A DNA stretch of 64,000 nt from Aestuariivita sp. (GTDB lineage Bacteria > Pseudomonadota > Alphaproteobacteria > Rhodobacterales > Rhodobacteraceae), in assembly GCA_018401465.1 (NCBI GenBank), contig JAGYKE010000002.1, positions 186,001 through 250,000 of the forward strand, read 5' to 3'. Below are positions 41,052-51,318 of the stretch, in pieces. How positions within the stretch are numbered: the stretch's first letter is position 1; each line of letters starts with the position of its first letter. The translations under genes and the position numbers were made by a program. The notes beneath the pieces are model-generated. The model saw nothing but the letters and a program-made list of their open reading frames with translations, made no database searches and was not told the origin of the DNA.

Positions 41052-43351
41052 AGCGGACCGGACGCCGGGGCCGGAGCGGCGGCAAGCTGATCGCGCACCG
41101 TCTCGGTCAGTTGCGCCAGCGAAAAGGGCTTGGGCAGGAAGACCGAATTCCCGAGATCGGGCAAGCTGCCGCCGAAAGCCCCCTCGGCATAGCCCGACAC
41201 GAACACGACGCCCACGTCGGGCCGCGTCTCGCGCGCGCGACGCACCCAGGAGGGACCGTCAAGGCCCGGCATCACCACATCGGTGACGAAGAGATCGACA
41301 TGGAGGCCCGGGTCCGCCAGCAGGGCCAGCGCCTCTTCGGCCGAGGCCGCCTCGATCACCGAAAAGCCGCGCATCTGCAACGCGCGGCTGGCGAAGGCCC
41401 GCACCGGTGCCTCGTCCTCCACCAGAAGGACGACGCCGCTGCCCTGCACCGGCGCGGGCCTGCGCCGCGCCGAACCCGCCTCGGTGTCGGGCAGCGCGAG
41501 GTCGGAACAGACCGGCAGGATCAGCGTGAAACAGGCCCCTGCCCCGTGTGCGCTGTCCACGAAGATGAAGCCGCCCGTCTGCTTGATGATGCCATAGGCG
41601 GTGGACAGGCCCAGCCCCGTCCCCTCGCCCGTGCGCTTGGTGGTGAAAAAGGGCTCGAACACCTTCTGCAGCTTGTCGGGCGCGATCCCGGTCCCCTGGT
41701 CGATCACCTTGACGCAGACATAATCGCCCGGCGGCACGGTGGCGCGGTCGCGCTCCATCGGGCGCGACAGATGCAGCGCTTCGGTCACGATGCGGATCTC
41801 GCCGCCTGCGGGCATGGCATCGCGGGCGTTGACCACAAGGTTCATGAGAACCTGTTCCAGCTGCCGTCGGTCCGCCCGGATCGCGCCCAGGACGGGATCG
41901 TGCTGCAGGCTCGGCGTGACGCGTTCCCCCACCAGACGGTTCAGAAGATGCGTGAGGTCCGCCAGCGTATCGCGCACGTCGAGCACTTCGGCGCGCAGCG
42001 TCTGCTTGCGCGAAAAGGCCAGAAGTTGCCCCACCAGCGCCGCCGCCCGATTGGCGTTCTGGTGGATCTGCATGAGATCGCCATAATCCTCGTCGCCGGT
42101 GTCGTGGCGCAGCAGCAGAAGATCGCAATAGCCCGAGATCGCGGTCAGCAGGTTGTTGAAATCATGCGCCACCCCGCCCGCAAGCTGGCCGATCGCCTGC
42201 ATCTTCTGGCTCTGCACGAACTGCGCCTCGAGCGTCTTGAGCTCGGTCGCGTCGCTGAGCACGGCGATCAGAATGTCGCCGGAGCCGTCGCGCGGGCGCG
42301 ACACGGTGACCTGAACGAAGGTCTCGGCCTCGCGCCCCGTAAGGCGCAGGACCTCGGTGCGCGGAGCGCCCGAACGCGCAGACGCGTCACGCAGCCAGTC
42401 AGGGATCGAGCGGCCCAGCCCCTCGACCACGTCCGACAGACGGCGGCCTGCGCAATCCTGTCCGATCAGCGCCTGCGCTGCGGCGTTGGCGCGGATGATG
42501 TCGCCCGACAACGCCAGCGTCACGAGCGCCACGGGCAGCGCGTCGAAGGCCGCGTCGCCTGCGGGCGGGCCGGGGTCGGTCACCGGAAGGAAGGCTACCT
42601 GCCGTTCGCCCGCGCCGGCGGTTTCGGCCAGAACGACCGGGACGGTGCCCCCGGCGGTCGTCAGGGGCAAGATCGCGCCCGCCCGTAGCGGCAGCCGCGC
42701 AAACACATGGTCAAGCCGCGTGACACGCCGCCCCACAAGGCGGCGCGCGGCACCATTCATGTCGTGCACTGTCCCCTCCTCGCCAAGGGTGATGACAGGC
42801 ACAAGCCCCTCGCCGGAGTCCGAAGAGGGCGTGGCACGGTCGATTCGCCATAGGAAATCGCCATCCCCCGCCGCACGGACCGAAAGCTCGAGAAGACCGT
42901 CGTGCCCGGCGATACGGTCGGCGGCCACTGCACCGGCGCGGGCGCGCGCCTGCAGCCGCAGGATGACCGGGTCGGGGTCGGGCAGCAGCGCGCGCAAGGT
43001 GTCGGGCATCGTGCCCGACAGCGCATCGGCGAACCGTGTCCGCGCCGCGGGGTTGACCGCGATCACCTGACCGTCCCCGGATGCCAGCAGCACGGCGCCC
43101 CCATCGTCGGCGAAAAGGCCCGGCACCGCGCTGCGTCGGGCCGCCCGCCGCGCGTGGCGCCAGACGATCGCGCCGCCCGGGCCCGCACCCAGTCCGATCA
43201 GCACAGCGCCCACCGACAGAAGCACCAGCCGCGCGTCCGGTGCTTGCCCCGACAAAGCGAGCATTGCGCAGGCGATCCCGGCCAGCAGCACCAGCCCGAC
43301 CGGCGCAAGGCGCCGGGGCGCGGTGAGGTGGGACAAGGGTGCTGCGCTCAC
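41033..43351 (-). CDS. cckA: hybrid sensor histidine kinase CckA
   Basis: Cell-cycle kinase/phosphatase that, through ChpT, sets the phosphorylation of CtrA. The 772-residue protein has two membrane helices (about 15-60), PAS-like regions (about 75-380), a HisKA domain with the phosphoacceptor in [22 protein letters not shown] (His near residue 400), an HATPase_c domain ([30 protein letters not shown]), and a C-terminal receiver with its aspartate in [12 protein letters not shown]. The HisKA segment is diagnostic of CckA. Translation starts at GTG 43351 with GGAGG five bases upstream. A perfect CtrA-like box lies 44 bases upstream. Confidence 0.93.
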   Translation of the reverse strand: MSAAPLSHLTAPRRLAPVGLVLLAGIACAMLALSGQAPDARLVLLSVGAVLIGLGAGPGGAIVWRHARRAARRSAVPGLFADDGGAVLLASGDGQVIAVNPAARTRFADALSGTMPDTLRALLPDPDPVILRLQARARAGAVAADRIAGHDGLLELSVRAAGDGDFLWRIDRATPSSDSGEGLVPVITLGEEGTVHDMNGAARRLVGRRVTRLDHVFARLPLRAGAILPLTTAGGTVPVVLAETAGAGERQVAFLPVTDPGPPAGDAAFDALPVALVTLALSGDIIRANAAAQALIGQDCAGRRLSDVVEGLGRSIPDWLRDASARSGAPRTEVLRLTGREAETFVQVTVSRPRDGSGDILIAVLSDATELKTLEAQFVQSQKMQAIGQLAGGVAHDFNNLLTAISGYCDLLLLRHDTGDEDYGDLMQIHQNANRAAALVGQLLAFSRKQTLRAEVLDVRDTLADLTHLLNRLVGERVTPSLQHDPVLGAIRADRRQLEQVLMNLVVNARDAMPAGGEIRIVTEALHLSRPMERDRATVPPGDYVCVKVIDQGTGIAPDKLQKVFEPFFTTKRTGEGTGLGLSTAYGIIKQTGGFIFVDSAHGAGACFTLILPVCSDLALPDTEAGSARRRPAPVQGSGVVLLVEDEAPVRAFASRALQMRGFSVIEAASAEEALALLADPGLHVDLFVTDVVMPGLDGPSWVRRARETRPDVGVVFVSGYAEGAFGGSLPDLGNSVFLPKPFSLAQLTETVRDQLAAAPAPASGPLQPILS

Positions 43352-43394
43352 TCGGGCCTCCGGAACGGACGACCCGCTTGTCGCAGGACAGGCG

Positions 43395-43409
43395 TTAAGG
43401 CCGGGTTAA
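43395..43409. promoter_or_regulatory. perfect CtrA-like box upstream of cckA
   Basis: TTAA-GGCCGGG-TTAA matches TTAA-N7-TTAA exactly; on the minus strand it reads TTAACC-CGGCC-TTAAC, the extended form. It lies 44-58 bases before the cckA start codon, in promoter position. Confidence 0.65.
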
Positions 43410-43424
43410 GGGCGCCCGTCGGTC

Positions 43425-43447
43425 AAATACAACTCATGATTGTATTT
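43425..43447. promoter_or_regulatory. 8-bp inverted repeat between rsmB-like gene and cckA
   Basis: AAATACAA (43425-43432) and TTGTATTT (43440-43447) are perfect arms around CTCATGA, in an AT-rich island of otherwise GC-rich DNA. It lies upstream of the CtrA-like box and three bases after the end of the rsmB-like gene. It could be an operator or the base of a terminator; there is no long T run. Confidence 0.5.
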
Positions 43448-43450
43448 CTG

Positions 43451-44625
43451 TCAAGCCGATCTCTCGAGCAACGCCAGAAAGAACCCGTCCCCGCCTTCTG
43501 TCGGCAGCCAGCGGTGTCGTGCGCTGCAGTGCCAGCCGGGATGGTCAGCCAGAAAGGCCGCAACGCGCGCGCCGTTCTCTGCCGCGATCAGCGAACAGGT
43601 GACATAGGCCAGTCGCCCGCCCGGCGCGACGAGCGCCGCGGCCTCGTTCAGAATGACCGCCTGCAAGCGGCAAAGCTCCTCCAACCTTGCAGGGGTGAGA
43701 GTCCAGCGCGCCTCGGGCTGGCGACGCCATGCGCCACTGCCCGAACAGGGCACATCGGTGACCACAAGATTGAAGGGCGCGCCCGCCTGCGCGCCGGCTT
43801 TCGTCACGCGCTCGATCCGCAGGCCCGCGCGGTCCGCGCGCGCGGGCAGGTCGGCCATCCGCCCCGGGTCGGCGTCATGGGCCAGAACCCGCGCGCCCCG
43901 GTCGGCCAGCGCCAGCGCCTTGCCCCCGCCCCCCGCGCAGTAATCGAGCACGCGGCCCGGCGCGCCGTCCTTCAGGATGGTCTCGATCACCGCCTGGCTC
44001 GACGCGTCCTGCAACTCGATCAGGCCCTCGACCCATGCCCGCGTCTGGCGCAACCCGCGCGCACCTTGGGTCACCTGCAGCGCGGTCGGCGCGAGCGGAT
44101 GGGCGACTGCCGCAACCCCTTCGGAGCGCAGCGCCTCGATCGCCGCCCCGCGGGTCCCGCGCGACAGGTTCACCCGCAGGAACACAGGCGCACGGTCGCG
44201 CAGGCTGGCCATGACCGGATCAAAGTCAGGGCCGAGACTGTCTTTCAGGTGATCCCCCGCCCATGCGGGATAGTCGAGCCGCACAGCATCCGGGAGTGCC
44301 GCAAGATCGGGCGTTGCGTCAGCCTCCGCCCCGGTCAGCGGCGCGGGCGCATGGCCCTGCCCGGTGAAAAGCGACGCGGGGTCCATCCCCTGGCCCCGCA
44401 GAAGCCCGATCATCAATGCACGCCCGGTCCAGCCGCCCCCCAGCGCCGCGCTGCTTTCAAGGCGGCGCAGCGCGTCGAAGACATGGTCGCGGATCGCGGC
44501 CCGGTCGCCCGACCCCGCAAAGCGGTTCCCGCGCGCCCAGGTCGTCAGCGCCTGTTCCGCCGGCGCACCCCCAAGAATACGGTCAAGGATGTCGGCCGCC
44601 GCCGCGACGCGCGCGCCGGGCGTCA

Positions 44626-44626
<1 letters not shown>
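43451..44626 (-). CDS. RsmB/NOL1-type RNA cytosine-C5 methyltransferase
   Basis: A 391-residue SAM-dependent RNA m5C methyltransferase. A NusB-like N-terminal domain (about 1-130) precedes the methyltransferase core with motif I VLDYCAGGGGKALALA, motif IV DVPCSGSGAWRRQPEARW holding the first catalytic cysteine and motif VI LAYVTCSL holding the second. RsmB modifies 16S rRNA C967 in E. coli; this shorter protein may have another target. ATG 44626 overlaps the guaB stop as TGATG, so it is coupled to guaB. Confidence 0.88.
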
Positions 44627-46095
<1,469 letters not shown>

Positions 46096-46153
46096 TCATT
46101 TGGCACCCCCCTATTTCACGCAAAGCGGGGGATGGAAAGGGGCGTTATCACCC

Positions 46154-47038
46154 CTACCAACCCGGAGGGGGATTGCCCGCAGCGACCTCTGCCTCCGTCC
46201 GCACGATATCATCTGCAAAGGGAAGCCGCGTGGGGATTGCCTGCCAGCCGCCCCCCGTGGGCGCGGGCAGGAAGTAATCCTGCCCCACCAGCGATTGCAG
46301 GGCCTGCAACTTTGCTTGTTCGGGGGTGAAGTCGGGCAGATCGACGAACCCGGCCGCCCGCATCGTCGCCGGGTGCGCCGCGGCCCGGGCGAAAGCGGCA
46401 TCAAGCCCCGCGATCCGAACGGCAAGGTTGGCCTTCCAGTTCCACATCTGTGCTGCATCGGGCGCTCCCAGCGCACCGACGCCGAAGCCCTGCCCGGCCA
46501 GCGGCCAGCCATCGGAGGCGAATTGCTGAAAGCGCGACATATGATAGATCGCGGCTTCGTAGGTCGGATTGCGGATATCGGCCCGCACGGTGGCCGGGTC
46601 CAGCGCCGCGCCAACCACGGTCAGGGTCTTGCCGTCCGGCCCTGCCTGCCCGTTGCTCATTCGGTAATTCAGCGACAGTCTCACATCCCCGCCCAGAACG
46701 GCGTCCGAAATCGCCCAAGGCAGCGAAACGCGGCAAGAATCTCCACGCCAGACATGGGACTTCGTGCTGGTGTCGCGCCGCCCGTGTCGCGAGAACGAAA
46801 CGCTCGTGACGCCGACGATCTCGACGAAGCGTACGCGGCAGTTCGAAGACTCCGCATCAAGCGTGATAACGCAGGGCTGCCCCCGCAGCAGCGCTCCGCA
46901 TGTCTGGGTCGTCTGCACGGTGAAATCGGTGGTGAAACTGACCTCGGTCGTATCGCCGGTGTCATCCGAGAGGGCCGGAGCGGATGCGAGTGAAAATGCG
47001 GCAAAGGCCGCACACAGCGTGGAATGCAGGTGGTTCAT
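46154..47038 (-). CDS. secreted hypothetical protein (294 aa)
   Basis: A signal peptide (about residues 1-24, ending ASAPALS) suggests export. Residues about 30-130 are rich in beta-type sequence with four cysteines (TQTCGALLRGQPC, SSNCRVRF, GDSCRV) likely to form disulfides. The second half (NPTYEAAIYHMSRFQQFASDGWPLAGQGFGVGA) is more helical, with aromatic residues reminiscent of carbohydrate- or peptidoglycan-acting proteins, but no known family was recognised. A GGGGAC site precedes the ATG. It is divergent from the ASKHA-domain gene. Confidence 0.65.
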   Translation of the reverse strand: MNHLHSTLCAAFAAFSLASAPALSDDTGDTTEVSFTTDFTVQTTQTCGALLRGQPCVITLDAESSNCRVRFVEIVGVTSVSFSRHGRRDTSTKSHVWRGDSCRVSLPWAISDAVLGGDVRLSLNYRMSNGQAGPDGKTLTVVGAALDPATVRADIRNPTYEAAIYHMSRFQQFASDGWPLAGQGFGVGALGAPDAAQMWNWKANLAVRIAGLDAAFARAAAHPATMRAAGFVDLPDFTPEQAKLQALQSLVGQDYFLPAPTGGGWQAIPTRLPFADDIVRTEAEVAAGNPPPGW

Positions 47039-47096
47039 CTTGATGTCCCCAGTTGGCTTTGTATCTGCTTTTTGAAAAGTTTAAGTACCCTTGGTT

Positions 47097-47161
47097 GCAT
47101 GTGTCAACCGCACATGCACGCTTTGGGTGCATCGATCGGGCAGACTAGCTGCACCCGATCG
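47097..47161 (+). promoter_or_regulatory. structured leader/operator region of the ASKHA gene
   Basis: It contains GCATGTG/CACATGC (47097-47103 with 47111-47117), GGGTGCA/TGCACCC (47125-47131 with 47150-47156) and CGATCGGG/CCCGATCG (47133-47140 with 47154-47161). The last two pairs share bases 47154-47156 and so exclude each other. The start codon lies 114 bases further on. It could be nested operators or a switching RNA leader; no known riboswitch core was recognised. Confidence 0.4.
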
Positions 47162-47274
47162 TCCCACCGCGACCTTCAGAACTTGACGCGCAAGGCGCGG
47201 CAAATGCCGCGATCCGGCTTTCCCTTTCCGCGCCGGACCCTATGCTCCGCCTCAAATCAGAGGCGAGACCCGTC

Positions 47275-49317
47275 ATGACCACCGATCCCCTTGTCGTCTT
47301 TACCCCGTCCGGCAAACGCGGCCGTTTCCCCGTGGGCACGCCCGTCCTCACCGCGGCGCGTCAGCTTGGCGTCGATCTCGATTCCGTTTGCGGCGGACGC
47401 GGCATCTGTTCCAAGTGCCAGATCACGCCGAGTTATGGCGAGTTCTCGAAGCACGGCGTGACGGTGTCCGAAGACGCCCTGTCGGACTGGAATTCGGTCG
47501 AGGAACGCTACAAGTCGAAGCGAGGGTTGAAAGAGGGCCGCCGTCTTGGCTGTCAGGCCTGCGTGCAGGGCGACGTGGTGATCGACGTGCCCCCCGAAAG
47601 CCAGGTGCACCGCCAGGTCGTGCGCAAGGCGGCCAGCATCCGCGCCATCACCATGGACCCGGCAACACGGCTCTATTTCGTCGAGGTCGAGGAACCCGAC
47701 ATGCATTCGCCCACGGGCGATCTTGAACGCCTCGCCCGCGCGCTGCGCGACCAATGGGGGATCGAGGGCGCGACCGCCGATTTCTCGCTCCTCTCGCGGC
47801 TGCAGCCGGTGCTGCGCAAGGGCAAGTGGCAGGTGACCGTCGCGCTCTACCGCGACCACCGGGGCGGCGCCCCGAAGATCGTGGAAATCTGGCCGGGCCT
47901 GCATGAAGGCGGGCTGTTCGGGCTGGCGATCGATCTGGGCTCCACCACTATCGCTGCGCATCTCACCGATCTCGACACCGGCGAGGTCGTCGCCTCCTCG
48001 GGTCTCATGAACCCGCAGATCCGCTTCGGCGAGGATCTGATGAGCCGCGTCTCCTACGCCATGATGAACCCGGGCGGCGACCGCGAAATGACCCGCGCCG
48101 TGCGCGAGGCGCTGAACGATCTGGCGCAATCCATCGCGGGCGAGGCCGGGATTGACCCTGCGCTCATCGTTGAGACGGTCTTCGTCTGTAACCCCGTCAT
48201 GCACCACCTTCTGCTGGGCCTCGACCCCGTGGAACTGGGTCAGGCGCCCTTCGCGCTGGCGACGTCATCGTCGCTCACCCTTCCCGCGCGCGATCTCGAC
48301 CTCACCGCCATCAACCCGCGCGCGCAGGTCTATGTCCTGCCCTGCATCGCGGGCCATGTGGGCGCCGACGCTGCAGCAGTGGCCCTGTCCGAAGAGCCGG
48401 GCAAGTCCAAGGACCTCGTCCTGATCGTCGACGTGGGCACCAACGCGGAAATCCTTCTGGGCAACACCACGCGCGTTCTCGCCTGTTCCTCGCCCACCGG
48501 ACCGGCCTTCGAGGGCGCTCAAATCAGCGCGGGCCAGCGCGCCGCGCCGGGGGCCATCGAACGCATCGAGATCGACCCGGTCACGAAAGACCCCCGCTTC
48601 CGTGTCATCGGCTGCGATCTGTGGTCCGACGATCCGGGCTTTGCGGCCGCCACCGCCGCGACCGGCATCACCGGCATCTGCGGGTCCGGCATCATCGAGG
48701 CCGTGGCCGAAATGCGCATGGCGGGCCTTCTGGACGAAAGCGGGCTGATCGGATCGGCCGACCAGACCGGAACGGCGCGCTGCATCCCCGAAGGGCGCAC
48801 GCATGCCTACCTCATCCACGACGCCAGCGCCGACGGCGGCCCGCGCATCACCGTGACGCAGGGCGACATCCGCGCGATCCAGCTTGCGAAATCCGCGCTT
48901 TACGCAGGTGCGCGCCTTCTGATGGACGAAATGGGCGTCGACCGCGTCGACCGCGTCGTGCTGGCGGGGGCCTTCGGTGCCCATATCAGCCCCAAGCACG
49001 CCATGGTGCTGGGCATGATCCCCGACGCGCCGCTTGACCGGGTGACCAGCGCGGGCAACGCCGCCGGCACGGGTGCGCGCATCGCGCTCTGCAACATCGC
49101 GGCACGCGCCGAGATCGAGCGGGTGGTGGGCGAGATCACCAAGGTCGAAACCGCCATCGAGCCGCGCTTTCAGGAACATTTCGTCAACGCCAACGCCATC
49201 CCCCACAAGACCGATCCCTTCCCCGACCTCGCCAAGATCGTGACGCTGCCGGATGTCAGCTTCAATCAGGGCGGCCGGGGCGGCGACGGCGAAGGACGCA
49301 GGCGGCGGCGGGCATGA
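47275..49317 (+). CDS. RamA-type ASKHA/ferredoxin protein (corrinoid activator family, DUF4445)
   Basis: A 680-residue protein with an N-terminal 2Fe-2S ferredoxin domain (Cys39, Cys45 and Cys48 in VCGGRGICSKC, and Cys93 or Cys96), a linker, and a large ASKHA ATPase-like domain from about 220 (LFGLAIDLGSTTIAAHLTDL, LIVDVGTNAEILLG, ITGICGSGIIEAVAEM). Relatives reductively reactivate the corrinoid cofactor of methyltransferases acting on methylamines, betaine or methoxylated compounds. No corrinoid protein or MttB-like enzyme is in the window. ATG 47275 is preferred; ATG 47242 is in frame. It overlaps the following methyltransferase gene as ATGA. Confidence 0.88.
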   Translation: MTTDPLVVFTPSGKRGRFPVGTPVLTAARQLGVDLDSVCGGRGICSKCQITPSYGEFSKHGVTVSEDALSDWNSVEERYKSKRGLKEGRRLGCQACVQGDVVIDVPPESQVHRQVVRKAASIRAITMDPATRLYFVEVEEPDMHSPTGDLERLARALRDQWGIEGATADFSLLSRLQPVLRKGKWQVTVALYRDHRGGAPKIVEIWPGLHEGGLFGLAIDLGSTTIAAHLTDLDTGEVVASSGLMNPQIRFGEDLMSRVSYAMMNPGGDREMTRAVREALNDLAQSIAGEAGIDPALIVETVFVCNPVMHHLLLGLDPVELGQAPFALATSSSLTLPARDLDLTAINPRAQVYVLPCIAGHVGADAAAVALSEEPGKSKDLVLIVDVGTNAEILLGNTTRVLACSSPTGPAFEGAQISAGQRAAPGAIERIEIDPVTKDPRFRVIGCDLWSDDPGFAAATAATGITGICGSGIIEAVAEMRMAGLLDESGLIGSADQTGTARCIPEGRTHAYLIHDASADGGPRITVTQGDIRAIQLAKSALYAGARLLMDEMGVDRVDRVVLAGAFGAHISPKHAMVLGMIPDAPLDRVTSAGNAAGTGARIALCNIAARAEIERVVGEITKVETAIEPRFQEHFVNANAIPHKTDPFPDLAKIVTLPDVSFNQGGRGGDGEGRRRRRA

Positions 49318-50125
49318 CCAACGCCGACCAGACCGCCTTCTGGACCGACGAGGCGGGCCCCAAGTGGGTGCGCCATCAGGCGGCGATGGATGCGCTGCTG
49401 GCCCCGGTGACAAAGGTTGTCCTCACCCATGCGGGGCTGGTCCCGGGCATGGCGGTGCTCGACATCGGATGCGGCGCGGGGGCCTCCACGCGGGCGGCGG
49501 CGGCGCGGGTGGCACCGGGGGCCGGGTGCTGGGGGTCGACGTGTCGGACACGCTTCTGGGCGCGGCCCGGGCACAAGGCGCGGCGGAATACCTGAAGGCC
49601 GACGCGCAAGCCCATGATTTTACGGCGCGATCCTTCGACGCGGCCATCTCGCGCTTTGGCGTGATGTTCTTCGACGACACTCCGGCGGCGCTCTCCAACA
49701 TCGCCCGCGCGCTGCGGCCCGGGGCGCGCGCCACCTTCGCCGCCTGGGGCCCCGCGCCGCAGAACCCGTTCTTCCTGATCCCGGCCTCTGTCGCGCGCGA
49801 CCATTTCGGCCCGCAACCCAAGACCGACCGCACCCAGCCCGGCCCCTTCGCCTGGGAAGACGCCGCCCGCGTGACCGGCTTCTTCACTGCCGCGGGTTGG
49901 GATAACGTCACGGTCACACCGGTGCCCCTCACCCTCGACGCGCTCGATGCCGCCGAAATGGCCGACCTCGCGCTCGCCATCGGCCCGGCCGAGGCGGCGC
50001 TCCGCCGTGAAAACGGCACCGACGCCGACAGGCAAGCCTTGCGCGACGCGCTGCTGGCGGCCTACGCCCCCACGGGCGGCACGGTCTCCGCCGTGATCAA
50101 CCTGGTCCGCGCCCGCGCCCCTTGA
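49314..50125 (+). pseudogene. SAM-dependent methyltransferase with a frameshift
   Basis: The first part starts at ATG 49314 (overlapping the ASKHA stop) and reads MTNADQTAFWTDEAGPKWV with SAM motif I AVLDIGCGAGAST. After ARVAPG it leaves the frame, and the homology goes on in another frame as GGRVLGVDVSDTLLGAARAQ to a stop at 50125. The break falls in the G run 49517-49521. One more G would restore a protein of about 270 residues of the ubiE/class I methyltransferase type. The rest of the sequence is intact, with normal codon use, so a recent mutation or a sequencing error is likely. Position after the ASKHA activator may be meaningful. Confidence 0.8.
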
Positions 50126-50163
50126 CGCATTCCCGGCCGCCGCGTATCTGGGCGGATGTGAGC

Positions 50164-50237
50164 GCGGGTATGGTGAAAAGGTATCACGAAAGCTTCCCAA
50201 GCTTCAGTTGAGGGTTCGATTCCCTCTACCCGCTCCA
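50164..50237 (+). tRNA. tRNA-Gly (anticodon CCC)
   Basis: A complete 74-nt cloverleaf: acceptor GCGGGTA/TACCCGC, D arm GTG..CAC, anticodon loop TTCCCAA (CCC, reading GGG), T arm GAGGG-TTCGATT-CCCTC and encoded CCA (50235-50237). The anticodon stem AAAGC/GCTTC has an A-C mismatch at its outer pair (27-43), where relatives have A-T. Confidence 0.95.
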
Positions 50238-50316
50238 GCCCCCCTGCCCCCGCAATTTCGCCCTTCGCGCCGCCGCGGATGCCCCTATGATCTGCGCATC
50301 GGCAAGGGAGGCTGCG

Positions 50317-51318
50317 ATGACCGTGACACTGACCCCGGAAGAGGCGCGCGCGCTGATCCACGGCGCGCTGATCGGCGCGGGGCTGGCCGAGGGGCATGCG
50401 GGCTATTTCACCGACGCGATCCTCGACACCGAACTCTCGGGGCTTGAAGGACACGGGTTCTACTGGCTGCAATTTTACTGTGCCCATCTGCAAAGTGGAA
50501 AGGTCGATGGCCGGGCCGAGCCGGTGGTCGAGACGCTGTCGCCCTCGGCCTTCCGAGTCGATGCGCGCCACGGCTTTGCCCACCCGGCGATCGAGGCGGG
50601 CTTCCGCGCCCTGATCCCGGCGGCGCAGGCGCAGGGCATCGCGGCGATGGGGGTCTACAATTCCTACAACGCCGCGACGCTGGGCTATCACACCGGGGTG
50701 CTCGCCCGCGCGGGGCTGGTGGCGCTGGGGGCCACGAATTCGGTGCCCGCCATCGCGCCGGTGGGCGGCCGGACGCCGGTGATCGGCACGAACCCCATCT
50801 CCTTCGCCGTGCCGGGGGACGCGGGCAAGATCGCGTTCCTGATCGACCAGTCGGCCTCGGCCGTGGCCTGGACCGCCGTGAAGCGCGCGGCCGAAGATGG
50901 CCGCCCCATCCCGCCGGGCTGGGCGCTGGATGCCGAGGGGCGCGACACGACAGACGCGGCAGAGGGCCTTGCCGGGTCGATGGCGCCGTCGGGCGGCGCC
51001 AAGGGGTTTTCCATGGGCCTGATCGTCGAGGTGCTTTGCGCCGCCGTCGCGGGCGGGTCGCTGGGCCCCGACATGGGGTCTTTCACCGACGAAGATTGCA
51101 GGCCCATCGACAACGGGCAGTTCTTCATCGCGATTGACCCCACCCGCTTTTCCGGCGGGGTCTTCGGCGACCGGATCGGGGCGCTGACCGCCTCGATCCT
51201 CGCGCAAGACGGCGCGCGACTGCCCAACCAGCGGCGCGAGGCGAACATTGCGCGCCTGATGCGCGAGGGGCTGACCCTTGACGCCGACCTGCATGCGCGG
51301 TTGCAGGCCTTCTGTTGA
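50317..51318 (+). CDS. Ldh-family (malate/L-lactate/ureidoglycolate-type) oxidoreductase
   Basis: A 333-residue NAD(P)-dependent 2-hydroxyacid (or imine) dehydrogenase of the Ldh_2 fold. It shows TLTPEEARALIHGALIGAGL at the start, the conserved histidine segment LEGHGFYWLQFY, IGTNPISFAVPG and the SGGAKGFSMGLIVEVLC glycine-rich region. Family members act on malate, sulfolactate, ureidoglycolate or delta1-piperideine-2-carboxylate, so the substrate is open. ATG 50317 has the excellent site AAGGGAGG five bases upstream. It is the first gene of a three-gene operon; its stop overlaps the next start as TTGA. Confidence 0.9.
   Translation: MTVTLTPEEARALIHGALIGAGLAEGHAGYFTDAILDTELSGLEGHGFYWLQFYCAHLQSGKVDGRAEPVVETLSPSAFRVDARHGFAHPAIEAGFRALIPAAQAQGIAAMGVYNSYNAATLGYHTGVLARAGLVALGATNSVPAIAPVGGRTPVIGTNPISFAVPGDAGKIAFLIDQSASAVAWTAVKRAAEDGRPIPPGWALDAEGRDTTDAAEGLAGSMAPSGGAKGFSMGLIVEVLCAAVAGGSLGPDMGSFTDEDCRPIDNGQFFIAIDPTRFSGGVFGDRIGALTASILAQDGARLPNQRREANIARLMREGLTLDADLHARLQAFC

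Noticed and set aside
47039-47274. Possible cobalamin riboswitch before the corrinoid-activator-like gene
   Set aside because: No B12-box-like core was found, and the region is too short for a full cobalamin riboswitch.
49490-49545. Programmed -1 frameshifting as an explanation for the broken methyltransferase
   Set aside because: The G5 run does not form a proper X-XXY-YYZ slippery site in the original frame and no strong following pseudoknot was seen. A mutation or sequencing error is simpler.
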